Shown: positions 45,916-54,547 of the stretch, one piece after another | Numbering within the stretch: the first letter of the stretch is position 1 | Layout of the letters: every line of letters starts with the position of its first letter | Assembly (NCBI RefSeq): GCF_024347335.1 | Contig: NZ_AP025464.1 | Location: 1,922,001-1,986,000, forward strand | From: Vibrio celticus | GTDB taxonomy: Bacteria; Pseudomonadota; Gammaproteobacteria; Enterobacterales; Vibrionaceae | Length of the DNA: 64,000 nucleotides | Direction of reading: 5' to 3' | Program-made: the position numbers and the translations under genes | Notes under the pieces: model-generated | Told to the model about the DNA's origin: nothing | What the model saw: the letters and a program-made list of their open reading frames with translations, nothing else | The model's database searches: none

Positions 45916-45966
45916 CAAGAAGATCAAGAGAAGCTAATGTCCACTACACTATTGAGTTGCCAAAGC

Positions 45967-46794
45967 TTAGGCAACATCCACTAAAGAACGGCTTTGAGCC
46001 ATCCCTAAACCACTATTTCTCTCACTCCATGTCGCCAGAAAGCTTTTAAGCTGTGAGGTTTGTGGTGACAGAAATAGCTTATTAGGTGATCCTTGTTCTG
46101 CAATTTGCCCCTGAGATAAAAAGACCACTTTGTCGGAGACTTGGGCAGCGAAACCCATTTCATGGGTGACGATGACCATAGTCATCCCTTCCTCTGCTAG
46201 AGATTTCATCACTTTCAATACTTCGCCAACCAATTCAGGGTCAAGGGCTGAGGTTGGTTCATCAAATAGCATGATCTTTGGCTCTGTACCCAAGGAACGG
46301 GCAATCGCGACTCGCTGCTGTTGACCACCCGAGAGTTGGTTTGGGTAAGCGTCTGCTTTATGAGCCATATCTACTTTTTCTAATACCTGTTGGGCTTTGT
46401 CCTTAGCCTGCTGCTTGCTGAGTTTCTTAACGTAGACCAAAGGCGCCATGACGTTTTCCAGTACCGTCATATGTGGCCACAAGTTGAACTGTTGGAACAC
46501 CATGCAGACATCGGTGAGGTCGCGTTGGGCAATGTGCTCTGGAAGCTTCTGAAAATTACCTTGTGTATCGGCACCATAACCAATCATTCTGCCGTTTATC
46601 AGTACTTCGCCACTGTCATAATGTTCAAGAAAATTCATGCAACGCAACATGGTGCTTTTTCCCGAACCTGAGCCGCCAATAATACAGACTACTTCGCCGG
46701 TTTCTATGGTGAGATCGATGCCCTTTAATACATGGTTGTCACCAAAACTTTTGTTTAACTGCACCAATTTGATGGCTTTATGTTGTGTTTTCAT
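45967..46794 (-). CDS. Polar amino-acid type ABC transporter ATP-binding subunit (guanidino island)
   Basis: A 275-residue ATPase of the HisP/GlnQ group. Walker A GGSGSGKST near residue 37, Q-loop VFQQFNLWPHMTVLENV, signature LSGGQQQRVAIARSL, Walker B IMLFDEPTSALDPELV and switch VTHEMGF. Last gene of the leftward operon; AAAAAGG precedes its ATG. With the two permeases and the solute-binding protein it forms an importer, probably for a cationic or zwitterionic guanidino compound; that substrate is inferred from the linked hydrolases. Confidence 0.92.
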   Translation of the reverse strand: MKTQHKAIKLVQLNKSFGDNHVLKGIDLTIETGEVVCIIGGSGSGKSTMLRCMNFLEHYDSGEVLINGRMIGYGADTQGNFQKLPEHIAQRDLTDVCMVFQQFNLWPHMTVLENVMAPLVYVKKLSKQQAKDKAQQVLEKVDMAHKADAYPNQLSGGQQQRVAIARSLGTEPKIMLFDEPTSALDPELVGEVLKVMKSLAEEGMTMVIVTHEMGFAAQVSDKVVFLSQGQIAEQGSPNKLFLSPQTSQLKSFLATWSERNSGLGMAQSRSLVDVA

Positions 46795-46830
46795 AGAAAA
46801 ATCCTTTTTATCTAACGGGTTAGGCCAACG

Positions 46831-47484
46831 TTAATTGAGGTAATGTCGCGCGCGCTTTTCACTCCACGCCCCGAATCTTGCTAGTGCTGAGGTAATGCAC
46901 CAATAGGCTACGGCCAAAAATAGGTATGGCTCGACAACGGTGAAGGTTTGAGTCGCCATCGTGACAACGGCTTTGGTTATCTCAGGTACAGTGATAATCG
47001 ACAAAATCGCCGACTCTTTGATTAAAATGATGCTTTGGTTAATGCTAGGTGGAATGATTAACCCGAGCATTTGAGGAATTTGTACACGTGTTAAGGTTTG
47101 CCAGCGCGAAAAGCCAAGATCATAACTGGCCTCCACTTGCCCCTTGGGAATACTGGCAAAGCCAGAACGAAAGATCTCGGCAAAGTAGGCAGCGCCGTAC
47201 ATCCCTAACCCAAGGATACCGACCTGCTCAGCGCTTAATTCGATACCAACAAATGGCCCACCGTAAAATACCAGATAGACCTGCACCAGCAATGGTGTGC
47301 CTCTGAAAATCAATAGATAGCCGCGGTAAAAGATGCGCAGTGGTAACCAGGCAACTTGGCTCACTCCATAGAGTGCTAACCCAGCAAATAGGCTGATAAC
47401 AAGACCAATTGAGCAAACAAATACGGTATAAGCCAGCCCTTTTGCAAGTAGTGGAGCGTAGGTGAAATAAAGTGTGAAATCCAT
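46831..47484 (-). CDS. Polar amino-acid type ABC permease, second copy
   Basis: I start at the ATG 47484 (MDFTLYFTYAPLLAKG), with GAGGA seven bases upstream, ten bases past the stop of the preceding permease gene; the longer frame to 47592 overlaps that gene. The 217-residue protein has five or so helices and the coupling motif region AAYFAEIFRSGFASIPKGQV and EASYDLGFSRWQTLTRVQIP. Pairs with the other permease as a heterodimer. Confidence 0.9.
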   Translation of the reverse strand: MDFTLYFTYAPLLAKGLAYTVFVCSIGLVISLFAGLALYGVSQVAWLPLRIFYRGYLLIFRGTPLLVQVYLVFYGGPFVGIELSAEQVGILGLGMYGAAYFAEIFRSGFASIPKGQVEASYDLGFSRWQTLTRVQIPQMLGLIIPPSINQSIILIKESAILSIITVPEITKAVVTMATQTFTVVEPYLFLAVAYWCITSALARFGAWSEKRARHYLN

Positions 47485-47494
47485 GACGGTTCCT

Positions 47495-48145
47495 CTAGCT
47501 GGTAGCGAGCTTTGATTCGATATAGCGCCCCAATAGCCCGATACATGAAGTAAGGACGAGATAGAGCAGACCTGCAGTGACGAAAAACTCAATCGGTCGG
47601 TATGAGGTTGATGAATAGGTTTGTGCCAGTCGCATTAAATCAGTCACCGCGATGGTTGAAATCAGCGCTGAGTTTTTGATGATATCTATGGTTTCATTCA
47701 CCAAGGAAGGTAAGGTTTTACGGAATATTTGGGGCAGTTCAATGCGAACCAGCCTCTGTACTGGAGAAAAACCAAACATCCAAGCCGCCTCTTTTTGACC
47801 GGCAGGCAAAGAGAGAAAACCACCTCTTAGTATCTCTGATTGAAACGCGGCGGTGTTCATCGACAGTACAATAATTGCGGTCAAAATTGAGGGAATATTG
47901 ATACCAGCCAGAGGTAAAAAATAGAAAACGATGACCAACTGAACCAACAACGGCGTCCCTCTTAAGGTACTGATGTAGATCAGGCAACAGGTTCGGATTA
48001 CCGTTGTGCTAGACATGCGCCCTAAACAGATTAGAGCGCCCAAGCCAAAGCCTATTATGATAGAAATCAGTGAGATCCACGCCGTGGTCCACAGCCCCGT
48101 CAATAAAGAAGGTATCGCGCTCAAAACAACAGAGAAATCAAACAT
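47495..48145 (-). CDS. Polar amino-acid type ABC permease, first copy
   Basis: A 216-residue HisM/HisQ-like permease: ISTLRGTPLLVQLVIVFYFL, NTAAFQSEILRGGFLSLPAG and EAAWMFGFSPVQRLVRIELP. Its ATG overlaps the end of the ureohydrolase gene by eight bases, so transport and hydrolysis genes are translationally coupled. Confidence 0.9.
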   Translation of the reverse strand: MFDFSVVLSAIPSLLTGLWTTAWISLISIIIGFGLGALICLGRMSSTTVIRTCCLIYISTLRGTPLLVQLVIVFYFLPLAGINIPSILTAIIVLSMNTAAFQSEILRGGFLSLPAGQKEAAWMFGFSPVQRLVRIELPQIFRKTLPSLVNETIDIIKNSALISTIAVTDLMRLAQTYSSTSYRPIEFFVTAGLLYLVLTSCIGLLGRYIESKLATS

Positions 48146-49100
48146 GGCAGGTCTCCTTAGCGACAGTATTTCGCTGCCGTGATTGAGCCGCGATACAGAG
48201 CAACTCGAACATGATCGTCGCCCCTACAAGCGCGGTATTCCCTGTAGGATCGAAAGGTGGAGACACTTCAACCACATCCGCGCCAATAACGTTGACGTCT
48301 TGAAGACCACGGATTAATTGCAGTGCTTCGATGGAGGTGAAGCCTCCCACCTCCGGTGTTCCCGTGCCCGGAGCAAAGGCGGGGTCGAGACAGTCCACAT
48401 CAAAGGTAACGTAAGCCGGTGTATCGCCAATGGTCTGTTTTATCTGTTGCAGTATCCCTTCGACACCGAGCTCAACGCATTCATCCATATAGAGAACACG
48501 CATGCCCGTCTCATGGCTAAAGCGCCACATATCTTTATCATTTAGTGAGCCTCTGATACCGATTTGAATGGTTCTTTTCGGATCAATCAGGTTTTCTTCT
48601 ACCGCGATCTTAAATGGTGAACCATGATGAAACTTGGACCCGAAGTAATTGTCGCCTGTGTCACAATGGGCATCAAAATGGATGAGGGCTACCGGTCCGT
48701 CTTGTGCTAAAGCCCTTAAAATGGGCAATGAAATCGAGTGGTCACCTCCGGCAGCGATAGGCAGTGCACCTGAGGCTTTGATTTGCTTAAAAAATAACTC
48801 TATCGACTGGTGAGCTTTGACTAACTCAAAAGGAGAGTCGGGAAGTACATCACCTACATCCGCAACTCGGCATAGCTCAAAAGGAGCGACCCCGGTTGCT
48901 TGATTGATGATGCGCATTAAACTGGACTGGTTACGGATCTCACGCGGACCATGTCGAGTGCCTGTTCGGTTGGTCACACCCCCGTCAAATGGTACTCCGA
49001 CTAGAGCAATATCGACATCTTGAAGGTCGGGGACATAGTCGCAACGCATAAATGTTGCGATACCACTATATCTTGGCAGCGTTTGGTTTGGATTAGGCAT
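48138..49100 (-). CDS. Ureohydrolase of the agmatinase/guanidinobutyrase/guanidinopropionase group, copy A
   Basis: Start at the ATG 49100, with AAGGAG six bases upstream inside the preceding gene (8-bp overlap). The 320-residue arginase-fold enzyme keeps the dimanganese ligands: GGDHSIS, HFDAHCDTGDNYFG and TFDVDCLDPAFAPGTGTPEV. The N-terminal block VGVPFDGGVTNRTGTRHGPR and NQATGVAPFELCRVADVGDV look most like GbuA/GpuA enzymes acting on guanidinobutyrate or guanidinopropionate, rather than arginase. It should release urea plus an amino acid or amine. Substrate unproven. Confidence 0.87.
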   Translation of the reverse strand: MPNPNQTLPRYSGIATFMRCDYVPDLQDVDIALVGVPFDGGVTNRTGTRHGPREIRNQSSLMRIINQATGVAPFELCRVADVGDVLPDSPFELVKAHQSIELFFKQIKASGALPIAAGGDHSISLPILRALAQDGPVALIHFDAHCDTGDNYFGSKFHHGSPFKIAVEENLIDPKRTIQIGIRGSLNDKDMWRFSHETGMRVLYMDECVELGVEGILQQIKQTIGDTPAYVTFDVDCLDPAFAPGTGTPEVGGFTSIEALQLIRGLQDVNVIGADVVEVSPPFDPTGNTALVGATIMFELLCIAAQSRQRNTVAKETCHV

Positions 49101-50067
49101 GAGACTCTCCTTGGGACGCATAGTGTGATACATAACCAATCAGGTTCATCAACAGTTGAGCCGCGAGGGTCGCTGTGACCTCTGCCGGATCGTAAGGTGG
49201 TGAAACTTCGCAAAGATCAATACCCACAACCTCGGTGTGTTGGCAAAGTTGACGAAGAAATTCCAGTACCTCGTAATATTGAAACCCACCGTGGCTCGGG
49301 GTACCTGTTCCGGGAGCAATGGAGGGGTCGAAGCCATCAATATCGATAGTGATATAGCAAGCTTCCCCTTTGGGAATCGTCGCCAAGATATCCTCGATAC
49401 TCGATTGACGGAACTGGCGTACTGATAAAATGTTGGAACCAGCGTTTATGGCGTCCACATAGTCAGACTGACTCGAAGATGAAACATTACGAATGCCAAG
49501 TTGTGTTAGACCCGAGACATGTGGCATTTCTGAGGCTCTGCGCATGCAGTTTCCATGACCGTAGCGAACCCCATGCCGTTCATCGACAAAATCTAGATGA
49601 GCATCAATTTGGACAATATGTATGGGTTTATGTCCACCATAAGCTGCTAGAACGGCGGCTGTAATAGCATGGTCGCCACCCAGTACCACCGGAATAGCCT
49701 TATTTGACAGAATGGCTTTGACTTCATCTTGAATGTTATTCAGGCAGGTGTAAGTGTCGGTATGCACTATATCGACGTCACCGACGTCGACAATATTTAC
49801 TTTGTCCTTGGCCAAAAATAGTGTATCGAGTTCGTGGTCATAAGCTCCGTGATGACCAAAAGAGAATAGGGTAGATGCTTGACGAATGGCTCTAGGACCA
49901 AAGCGCGCGCCGGAACGATACTGGCATCCCATATCGAAAGGTGCACCAATGACCGCGAAGTCGGCTTGATAGGCACTGCCTTGTTCAACAATCGGACTTT
50001 TAGCAAAGGTACAAAATCCGACAAACGGTAGGTTGAGTTTTGGTTTAGTACAAGCGTTAGGTTCCAT
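49093..50067 (-). CDS. Ureohydrolase of the agmatinase family, copy B
   Basis: A 324-residue arginase-fold enzyme with full metal site: GGDHAITAAVL, QIDAHLDFVDER and TIDIDGFDPSIAPGTGTPSH. Its binding-loop regions (RSGARFGPRAIRQASTLFSF; ERHGVRYGHGNCMRR) differ from copy A, so the pair likely acts on different guanidino substrates or forms a mixed oligomer. GAGG precedes the ATG. Second gene of the leftward operon, after the solute-binding protein and a stem-loop. Confidence 0.87.
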   Translation of the reverse strand: MEPNACTKPKLNLPFVGFCTFAKSPIVEQGSAYQADFAVIGAPFDMGCQYRSGARFGPRAIRQASTLFSFGHHGAYDHELDTLFLAKDKVNIVDVGDVDIVHTDTYTCLNNIQDEVKAILSNKAIPVVLGGDHAITAAVLAAYGGHKPIHIVQIDAHLDFVDERHGVRYGHGNCMRRASEMPHVSGLTQLGIRNVSSSSQSDYVDAINAGSNILSVRQFRQSSIEDILATIPKGEACYITIDIDGFDPSIAPGTGTPSHGGFQYYEVLEFLRQLCQHTEVVGIDLCEVSPPYDPAEVTATLAAQLLMNLIGYVSHYASQGESHA

Positions 50068-50097
50068 CTAAGCCTCGGATGATCAATGCGGATATAA

Positions 50098-50125
50098 CTA
50101 GCCTCCTTGATTCCTTGGAGGCTAG
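50098..50125. promoter_or_regulatory. Intercistronic stem-loop
   Basis: Perfect inverted repeat CTAGCCTCC / GGAGGCTAG with a ten-base loop, between the solute-binding protein gene and the ureohydrolase genes. The minus-strand tail is not a T run, so it more likely protects the upstream mRNA or partly stops transcription, giving more binding protein than enzyme. Confidence 0.6.
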
Positions 50126-50142
50126 CGCGGATGTTTAAAGAA

Positions 50143-50994
50143 TTAGTTAATAGGCTGTGGAACCATACCTGTTGGTACGTCCATCGTGAAACCAAACCAT
50201 TTTTGCTGCAGTTCGGCTAACTTGCCTCTTTTGTGAAGTTTTTCTATCCCGTCACTCATGAACTGGACAAGTGTTGCTGAGTCAGCATCTTTTCTGCCTA
50301 CCCAACCGTAGTACGTTGCTGGACCAAAAGGAGGTTGCACGATTTCAAACATGTCTGGGCGCTCTTTGATAATCGGTGCAAGATTTGGAATCGCTTGTGG
50401 AACCACATCGACGCGACGAGATGCAAGTGCGGCATAAGCTTCGTTGTAGTCGGTAAATTCTTTGATAGATTTGTACTTGTCGCCTTTTGGCGTTAATACC
50501 TCTTGTTCAAAAGTTTTAATCACACTTAGCTGAGCGGAACCCGCTTGAGTGCCCAGTACCATACCTGCCATATCTTCTGGGCTCTGAATACGGTCATCCC
50601 CTTTGCGTTTCAGCATAGCAACGGAAGCTGTTGAAATCGGGTATGTGAAAGAATAATTAGCCGCTCGATCTTTGGTTATAGTCAGAGATGTGGCGACAAA
50701 GTCGTATCGGTTTGCGTTTAGTCCAGCCAAAATACCTTGGAAAGGCAAGTCCAGCTGTTTCAGTTTGACACCCGGTAGATCTTTAAGGATTTCATCAAGA
50801 ACATCTTTGCCGTAACCGACGATCTTACCGTCTTGCAGCATTTCAAAGGGTGCGTAGCGAGCTTCAGTAGCAATGGTAATCTCGCCCTTTGCTTTGATCT
50901 CCGAGAGAAGGTCAGCATGAGCAGCGTCAGTGAATAGTGAACTAAGCAGTGTGGTGCCCAATAGTAGTGTTTTACTTGGTAATTGAACTTTCAT
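50143..50994 (-). CDS. Periplasmic solute-binding protein (SBP_bac_3 type) of the guanidino island
   Basis: A 283-residue family 3 binding protein. Signal peptide ends around DAAHA (residue 27). Core blocks: KGEITIATEARYAPFEMLQD, DVLDEILKDLPGVKLKQLDL, FQGILAGLNANRYDFVATSL, VLGTQAGSAQLSVIK. The family binds polar or basic amino acids, opines and similar compounds. First gene of the leftward operon, divergent from the LysR gene. Ligand inferred as creatine or another guanidino compound. Confidence 0.9.
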   Translation of the reverse strand: MKVQLPSKTLLLGTTLLSSLFTDAAHADLLSEIKAKGEITIATEARYAPFEMLQDGKIVGYGKDVLDEILKDLPGVKLKQLDLPFQGILAGLNANRYDFVATSLTITKDRAANYSFTYPISTASVAMLKRKGDDRIQSPEDMAGMVLGTQAGSAQLSVIKTFEQEVLTPKGDKYKSIKEFTDYNEAYAALASRRVDVVPQAIPNLAPIIKERPDMFEIVQPPFGPATYYGWVGRKDADSATLVQFMSDGIEKLHKRGKLAELQQKWFGFTMDVPTGMVPQPIN

Positions 50995-51442
50995 CTCGAT
51001 CCCTCGTTATGATGATAGGTAGTTGCCATCTATATTGATTCAATTGCAAGATCGCTGACAAACGGTGATTACTAATCTGTATACATAAGAAGGTGTTATG
51101 CACCAGCTTGGGGATAAAGTGTGGTTTAAAATGCCACATATTTGTGCGTTTCTGTTTGGATATGACGTTTTGAGTTGAGAGTTCTGATTTGATGAAAACT
51201 ACGCTGACAAAGTGAGTTATAGGCCAGAACGTTGCTAGATGGCGGTTATGAATCGTTGTGAATAGTGGCATATATTCTGCAAAGGCTAGTGGGTATAAAC
51301 ATTATTAGTATGGATATAAGGCGACCGTTTCGTTACTGATACAGTTTGTTACTGATAAGGTGATGAAAATTGACCGCACTATACCTGAGTCGTTAAGAAG
51401 TTTGCTTGGTTGACAAGTTGAAAAGTTGATATGGAGGTCAAT
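50995..51442. promoter_or_regulatory. Divergent control region of the island
   Basis: 448 bases between the transport/ureohydrolase operon and the lysR-creatinase-eamA operon. LysR proteins commonly act from such regions at T-N11-A sites; several AT-rich candidates exist but none stands out. No coding frame of merit. Confidence 0.5.
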
Positions 51443-52384
51443 GTGGCATTAAGACTCCCCCCCCTAGAAGCCTTGCGCTATTTTGAAGCGGCGGCGAGAC
51501 ATTTGAGTTTTACTCTCGCTGCGCAAGAGCTTTGCGTTTCGCAAAGTGCCGTGAGTCAAAAAGTAATTCAGCTAGAGCAACGTTTGAACTTTAAGTTGTT
51601 CGAACGCAAGCCAAGACAGTTAACGTTGACAATTAATGGCGAGCACTTGTATCTGTCTGTGCAATTAGCGCTGTTGCAAATCCGTGACACATTAAGCGAT
51701 ATTGACTCAAAAGATCAGATGACACGGTTAGAAGTTTACTGTATGCCGTCGTTTGCCAGCCGCTGGTTGATGCCGTGTTTAAGCAGCTTTTATCAAAATA
51801 ACCCTAAGATTGATCTGCTTATCTCAGCCAGTTTTTCTGAGCCAAACTTTCGTAACGAAGATGTCGATATCGGTATATGTCATGGTGTCGGGGATCAACC
51901 TTCAATGGAACAAACCCTATTATTTCGTGATTACATTTACCCGGTTGCCAGTCCAAGCCTGCTCGCCAAATTGCCCTTGAGAACACCGGAAGATTTAAGA
52001 AAGACAGTGCTTCTTCATGACTCTTTACCGCAAGCGAAACTGTCCACCTCTTGGCAGCGTTGGTTTAGTGATCTTGGTGTAAGTCGAGTGGATTGCAATG
52101 CGGGTTATAGTTTCAATCAGGCGGATTTGATTGTTCAAGCGGCGATCGATGGGCAAGGGGTGGCATTAGGGCGCCATAGTTTGGTCGCTCGAGATGTGGC
52201 CGCAGGGAAACTAGTGCCACTGTTTGGTCATGCGCTTGAAGATGATGGTGTTTACTTGGTTTGTTTGAAAAAGTTAACCAGTCGACCACAGATTCAACGT
52301 TTTTCCCATTGGATGCGACAGCAAGCGAAAGAGTTTGAAACGCGCTATAGCGTGGATTCCATTCTTTCATATAAGCACAGATAA
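51443..52384 (+). CDS. LysR family regulator (GcvA-like) of the guanidino island
   Basis: GTG at 51443 lies five bases after GGAGG and gives 313 residues; the ATG at 51431 overlaps that ribosome-binding site. Helix-turn-helix at the N-terminus (LSFTLAAQELCVSQSAVSQK, VIQLEQRLNFKLFERK), effector domain after residue 90 (MPSFASRWLMPCLSSFYQNN), typical of the GcvA/AmpR branch. It lies between the two divergent operons and 85 bp before the creatinase gene, so it is the likely switch for both arms, responding to a pathway compound. Confidence 0.9.
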   Translation: MALRLPPLEALRYFEAAARHLSFTLAAQELCVSQSAVSQKVIQLEQRLNFKLFERKPRQLTLTINGEHLYLSVQLALLQIRDTLSDIDSKDQMTRLEVYCMPSFASRWLMPCLSSFYQNNPKIDLLISASFSEPNFRNEDVDIGICHGVGDQPSMEQTLLFRDYIYPVASPSLLAKLPLRTPEDLRKTVLLHDSLPQAKLSTSWQRWFSDLGVSRVDCNAGYSFNQADLIVQAAIDGQGVALGRHSLVARDVAAGKLVPLFGHALEDDGVYLVCLKKLTSRPQIQRFSHWMRQQAKEFETRYSVDSILSYKHR

Positions 52385-52469
52385 TACCGGCATTACGATT
52401 CACTGTTTGTCCCTATACGGAAATTACAACAAGATAATTACCGTGCAAATCAGTAAAGGGACAGATGTC

Positions 52470-53672
52470 ATGCAAGATATATTGGAAATCAGAAACGGTG
52501 AAAAGGTCAAAGGGACTTTTTCTTCTTTGGAGATGTTAACAAGGCTCGCGACCTTGCGTGAGCTATTGGCAGATCAACAATTGGATGCGGTGGTTTTTAC
52601 GTCCATTCAAAACATCAATTACTACAGTGACTTTTTATACACTTCTTTTGGGCGCCCTTATGCGCTCGTTGTAACGCAAGACCGCTCGGTGACAATTTCA
52701 GCCAATATCGATGCGGGTCAACCGTATCGCCGTAGTATTGGAGACAATTTGGTATACACCGATTGGAAACAAGATAATTATTATCGAGCGATCAAAAATG
52801 TGTTGCCTAACCCAAAAACCGTCGCTATAGAAGCCGATCACTTGACCTTGATGGCGAAGCAAAAATTCGCAGATCTCTACCCACAAGCCAGCTTTTACGA
52901 TATCAGTGGCGATGTGATGGCAAAGAGAATGGTTAAGAGTTCGGAAGAAATCGAACTGATCAAACATGGCGCTCGCATCGCGGACATCGGTGGAGCCGCT
53001 TGTGTCGAAGCGATTAAAGAAAATGTGCCAGAATTCGAAGTAGCGATTGCAGCCAATAATGCCATGACGCGCGCAATTGCCGAGACGTTTCCCCACATTG
53101 AGTTGCGAGATACGTGGACTTGGTTTCAGTCTGGGATTAATACCGATGGAGCACACAATCCGCTCACTACTCGTCGCTTGCAGTCGGGTGATATTTTGAG
53201 TCTAAATTGCTTTCCTATGATAGCAGGTTACTACACCGCTCTGGAACGTACCCTTTTCTTGAATCACTGCGATGATGAGCAACTGAAAATATGGCAAATA
53301 AATTGTGAAGTGCATCGAAAAGGTATTGAGCTTATCAAGCCGGGCGCAAAGTGTTGCGATATTGCCGCCGAATTAAATGAAATCTATCGTGGTTATGGGT
53401 TGCTTGATTATAGAACCTTTGGCTATGGTCACTCGTTTGGTGTCTTAAGTCATTACTATGGACGCGAAGCTGGACTGGAACTACGAGAAGACATAGAGAC
53501 CGTTTTACAGCCGGGGATGGTGGTGTCTATGGAGCCGATGCTGATGATTCCTGATCACTTAGCGGGAGCGGGAGGTTATAGAGAGCATGATATTTTGGTT
53601 GTCAATGAACAAGGTAGCGAAAATATCACAGGCTTTAAATTTGGTCCTGAACACAACATTGTTGGCGCATGA
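52470..53672 (+). CDS. Creatinase (creatine amidinohydrolase)
   Basis: Hydrolyses creatine to sarcosine and urea. The ATG at 52470, behind AAAGGG, gives 400 residues, close to the 403 of Pseudomonas creatinase; the frame upstream to 52335 is an artefact. Identity is clear along the whole length: RNGEKVKGTFSS, INYYSDFLYTSFGRPYALVV, DTWTWFQSGINTDGAHNP, LNCFPMIAGYYTALERTLFL, FGYGHSFGVLSHYYGREAGL. The active-site His229, Glu259 and Glu355 correspond to His232, Glu262 and Glu358 of the Pseudomonas putida enzyme. Cytosolic pita-bread (M24) fold, metal-free. No sarcosine oxidase or urease gene is in the window. Confidence 0.92.
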   Translation: MQDILEIRNGEKVKGTFSSLEMLTRLATLRELLADQQLDAVVFTSIQNINYYSDFLYTSFGRPYALVVTQDRSVTISANIDAGQPYRRSIGDNLVYTDWKQDNYYRAIKNVLPNPKTVAIEADHLTLMAKQKFADLYPQASFYDISGDVMAKRMVKSSEEIELIKHGARIADIGGAACVEAIKENVPEFEVAIAANNAMTRAIAETFPHIELRDTWTWFQSGINTDGAHNPLTTRRLQSGDILSLNCFPMIAGYYTALERTLFLNHCDDEQLKIWQINCEVHRKGIELIKPGAKCCDIAAELNEIYRGYGLLDYRTFGYGHSFGVLSHYYGREAGLELREDIETVLQPGMVVSMEPMLMIPDHLAGAGGYREHDILVVNEQGSENITGFKFGPEHNIVGA

Positions 53673-54547
53673 TGAAGCGCTATCTTGGACTGTTTGCCGC
53701 TTTGTTAACCATTGTCATGTGGTCATCTTTAGCGGCATTGACGCTTTCAGTGAATCATTTGCCCCCCCTATGTACAGTGGGTATCGTGCTCATCATCGCT
53801 TCGATTCCAGGGTTAAAGCATTATCGAACATGGCGTTTGCCTATCAAAGATTGGCTTAAAGCGATCATCGGTATGTTTGGCTACCACTATCTGCTGTTTG
53901 ATGCATTTAGCCGAGCCCCAGCGATAGAAGTGAACATGATTCAGTATCTTTGGCCACTGTTTATTGTGTTGGGAACCCCTTTGTTTGGTGGTCAAAAATT
54001 GAATGTTGGCCATGTTTTGGGGGCAGGGCTCTCTTTCGTTGCTATTTTAATGGTGATGAACAATCAACAATCAAAGATAAGTAGCGAGCATTGGCTAGGT
54101 TACCTCGAAGCGTTATGTGCAGCGCTTTTATGGGCACATTATACGTTGACTAATTGCCACAACGATAGGATGTCTAGCTCGGCGGTTGCGGCTATTTGCT
54201 TGATGTCCGGATTGTTGTCACTTGGGGTATTTGTGATGACAATGGATCAGATCCCGCCAATTCAATTAAGTGATTGGGTCTCATTACTGTTGTTAGGCTT
54301 AGGACCTATGGGCTTGAGTTTTTACAGTTGGGATTATGCGATGCGTCACGGTGATCCAAGGTTTATTGGCTCGTTGACTTACCTCACGCCATTGCTATCC
54401 ATGATGCTGTTGGCGGTTGCATTTAATTCGGTCACACTCTCTTCGTTACACTTGATTGCTTTGTTGACGATCATTTTGGGAGCCAGTTTAGGGAAATTAT
54501 GGCCAAAGTTTATGGATCGCAATCGAACACTCTATGACGTTAACTAG
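53669..54547 (+). CDS. EamA/DMT family transporter of the guanidino island
   Basis: A 292-residue, ten-helix exporter-type protein (LGLFAALLTIVMWSSLAALT; YLEALCAALLWAHYTLTNCH; GLGPMGLSFYSWDYAMRHGD). It resembles the aromatic amino acid/metabolite exporters of the EamA family. Its ATG overlaps the creatinase TGA (ATGA), so it is co-translated and may export a product such as sarcosine, or protect the cell from an intermediate. The TAG stop lies inside the CTAG target of the adjoining IS element. Confidence 0.87.
   Translation: MMKRYLGLFAALLTIVMWSSLAALTLSVNHLPPLCTVGIVLIIASIPGLKHYRTWRLPIKDWLKAIIGMFGYHYLLFDAFSRAPAIEVNMIQYLWPLFIVLGTPLFGGQKLNVGHVLGAGLSFVAILMVMNNQQSKISSEHWLGYLEALCAALLWAHYTLTNCHNDRMSSSAVAAICLMSGLLSLGVFVMTMDQIPPIQLSDWVSLLLLGLGPMGLSFYSWDYAMRHGDPRFIGSLTYLTPLLSMMLLAVAFNSVTLSSLHLIALLTIILGASLGKLWPKFMDRNRTLYDVN

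Noticed and set aside
52335..52469. N-terminal extension of the creatinase frame
   Set aside because: The extra 45 codons overlap the end of the lysR gene and have no counterpart in creatinase; a ribosome-binding site lies before the ATG at 52470.
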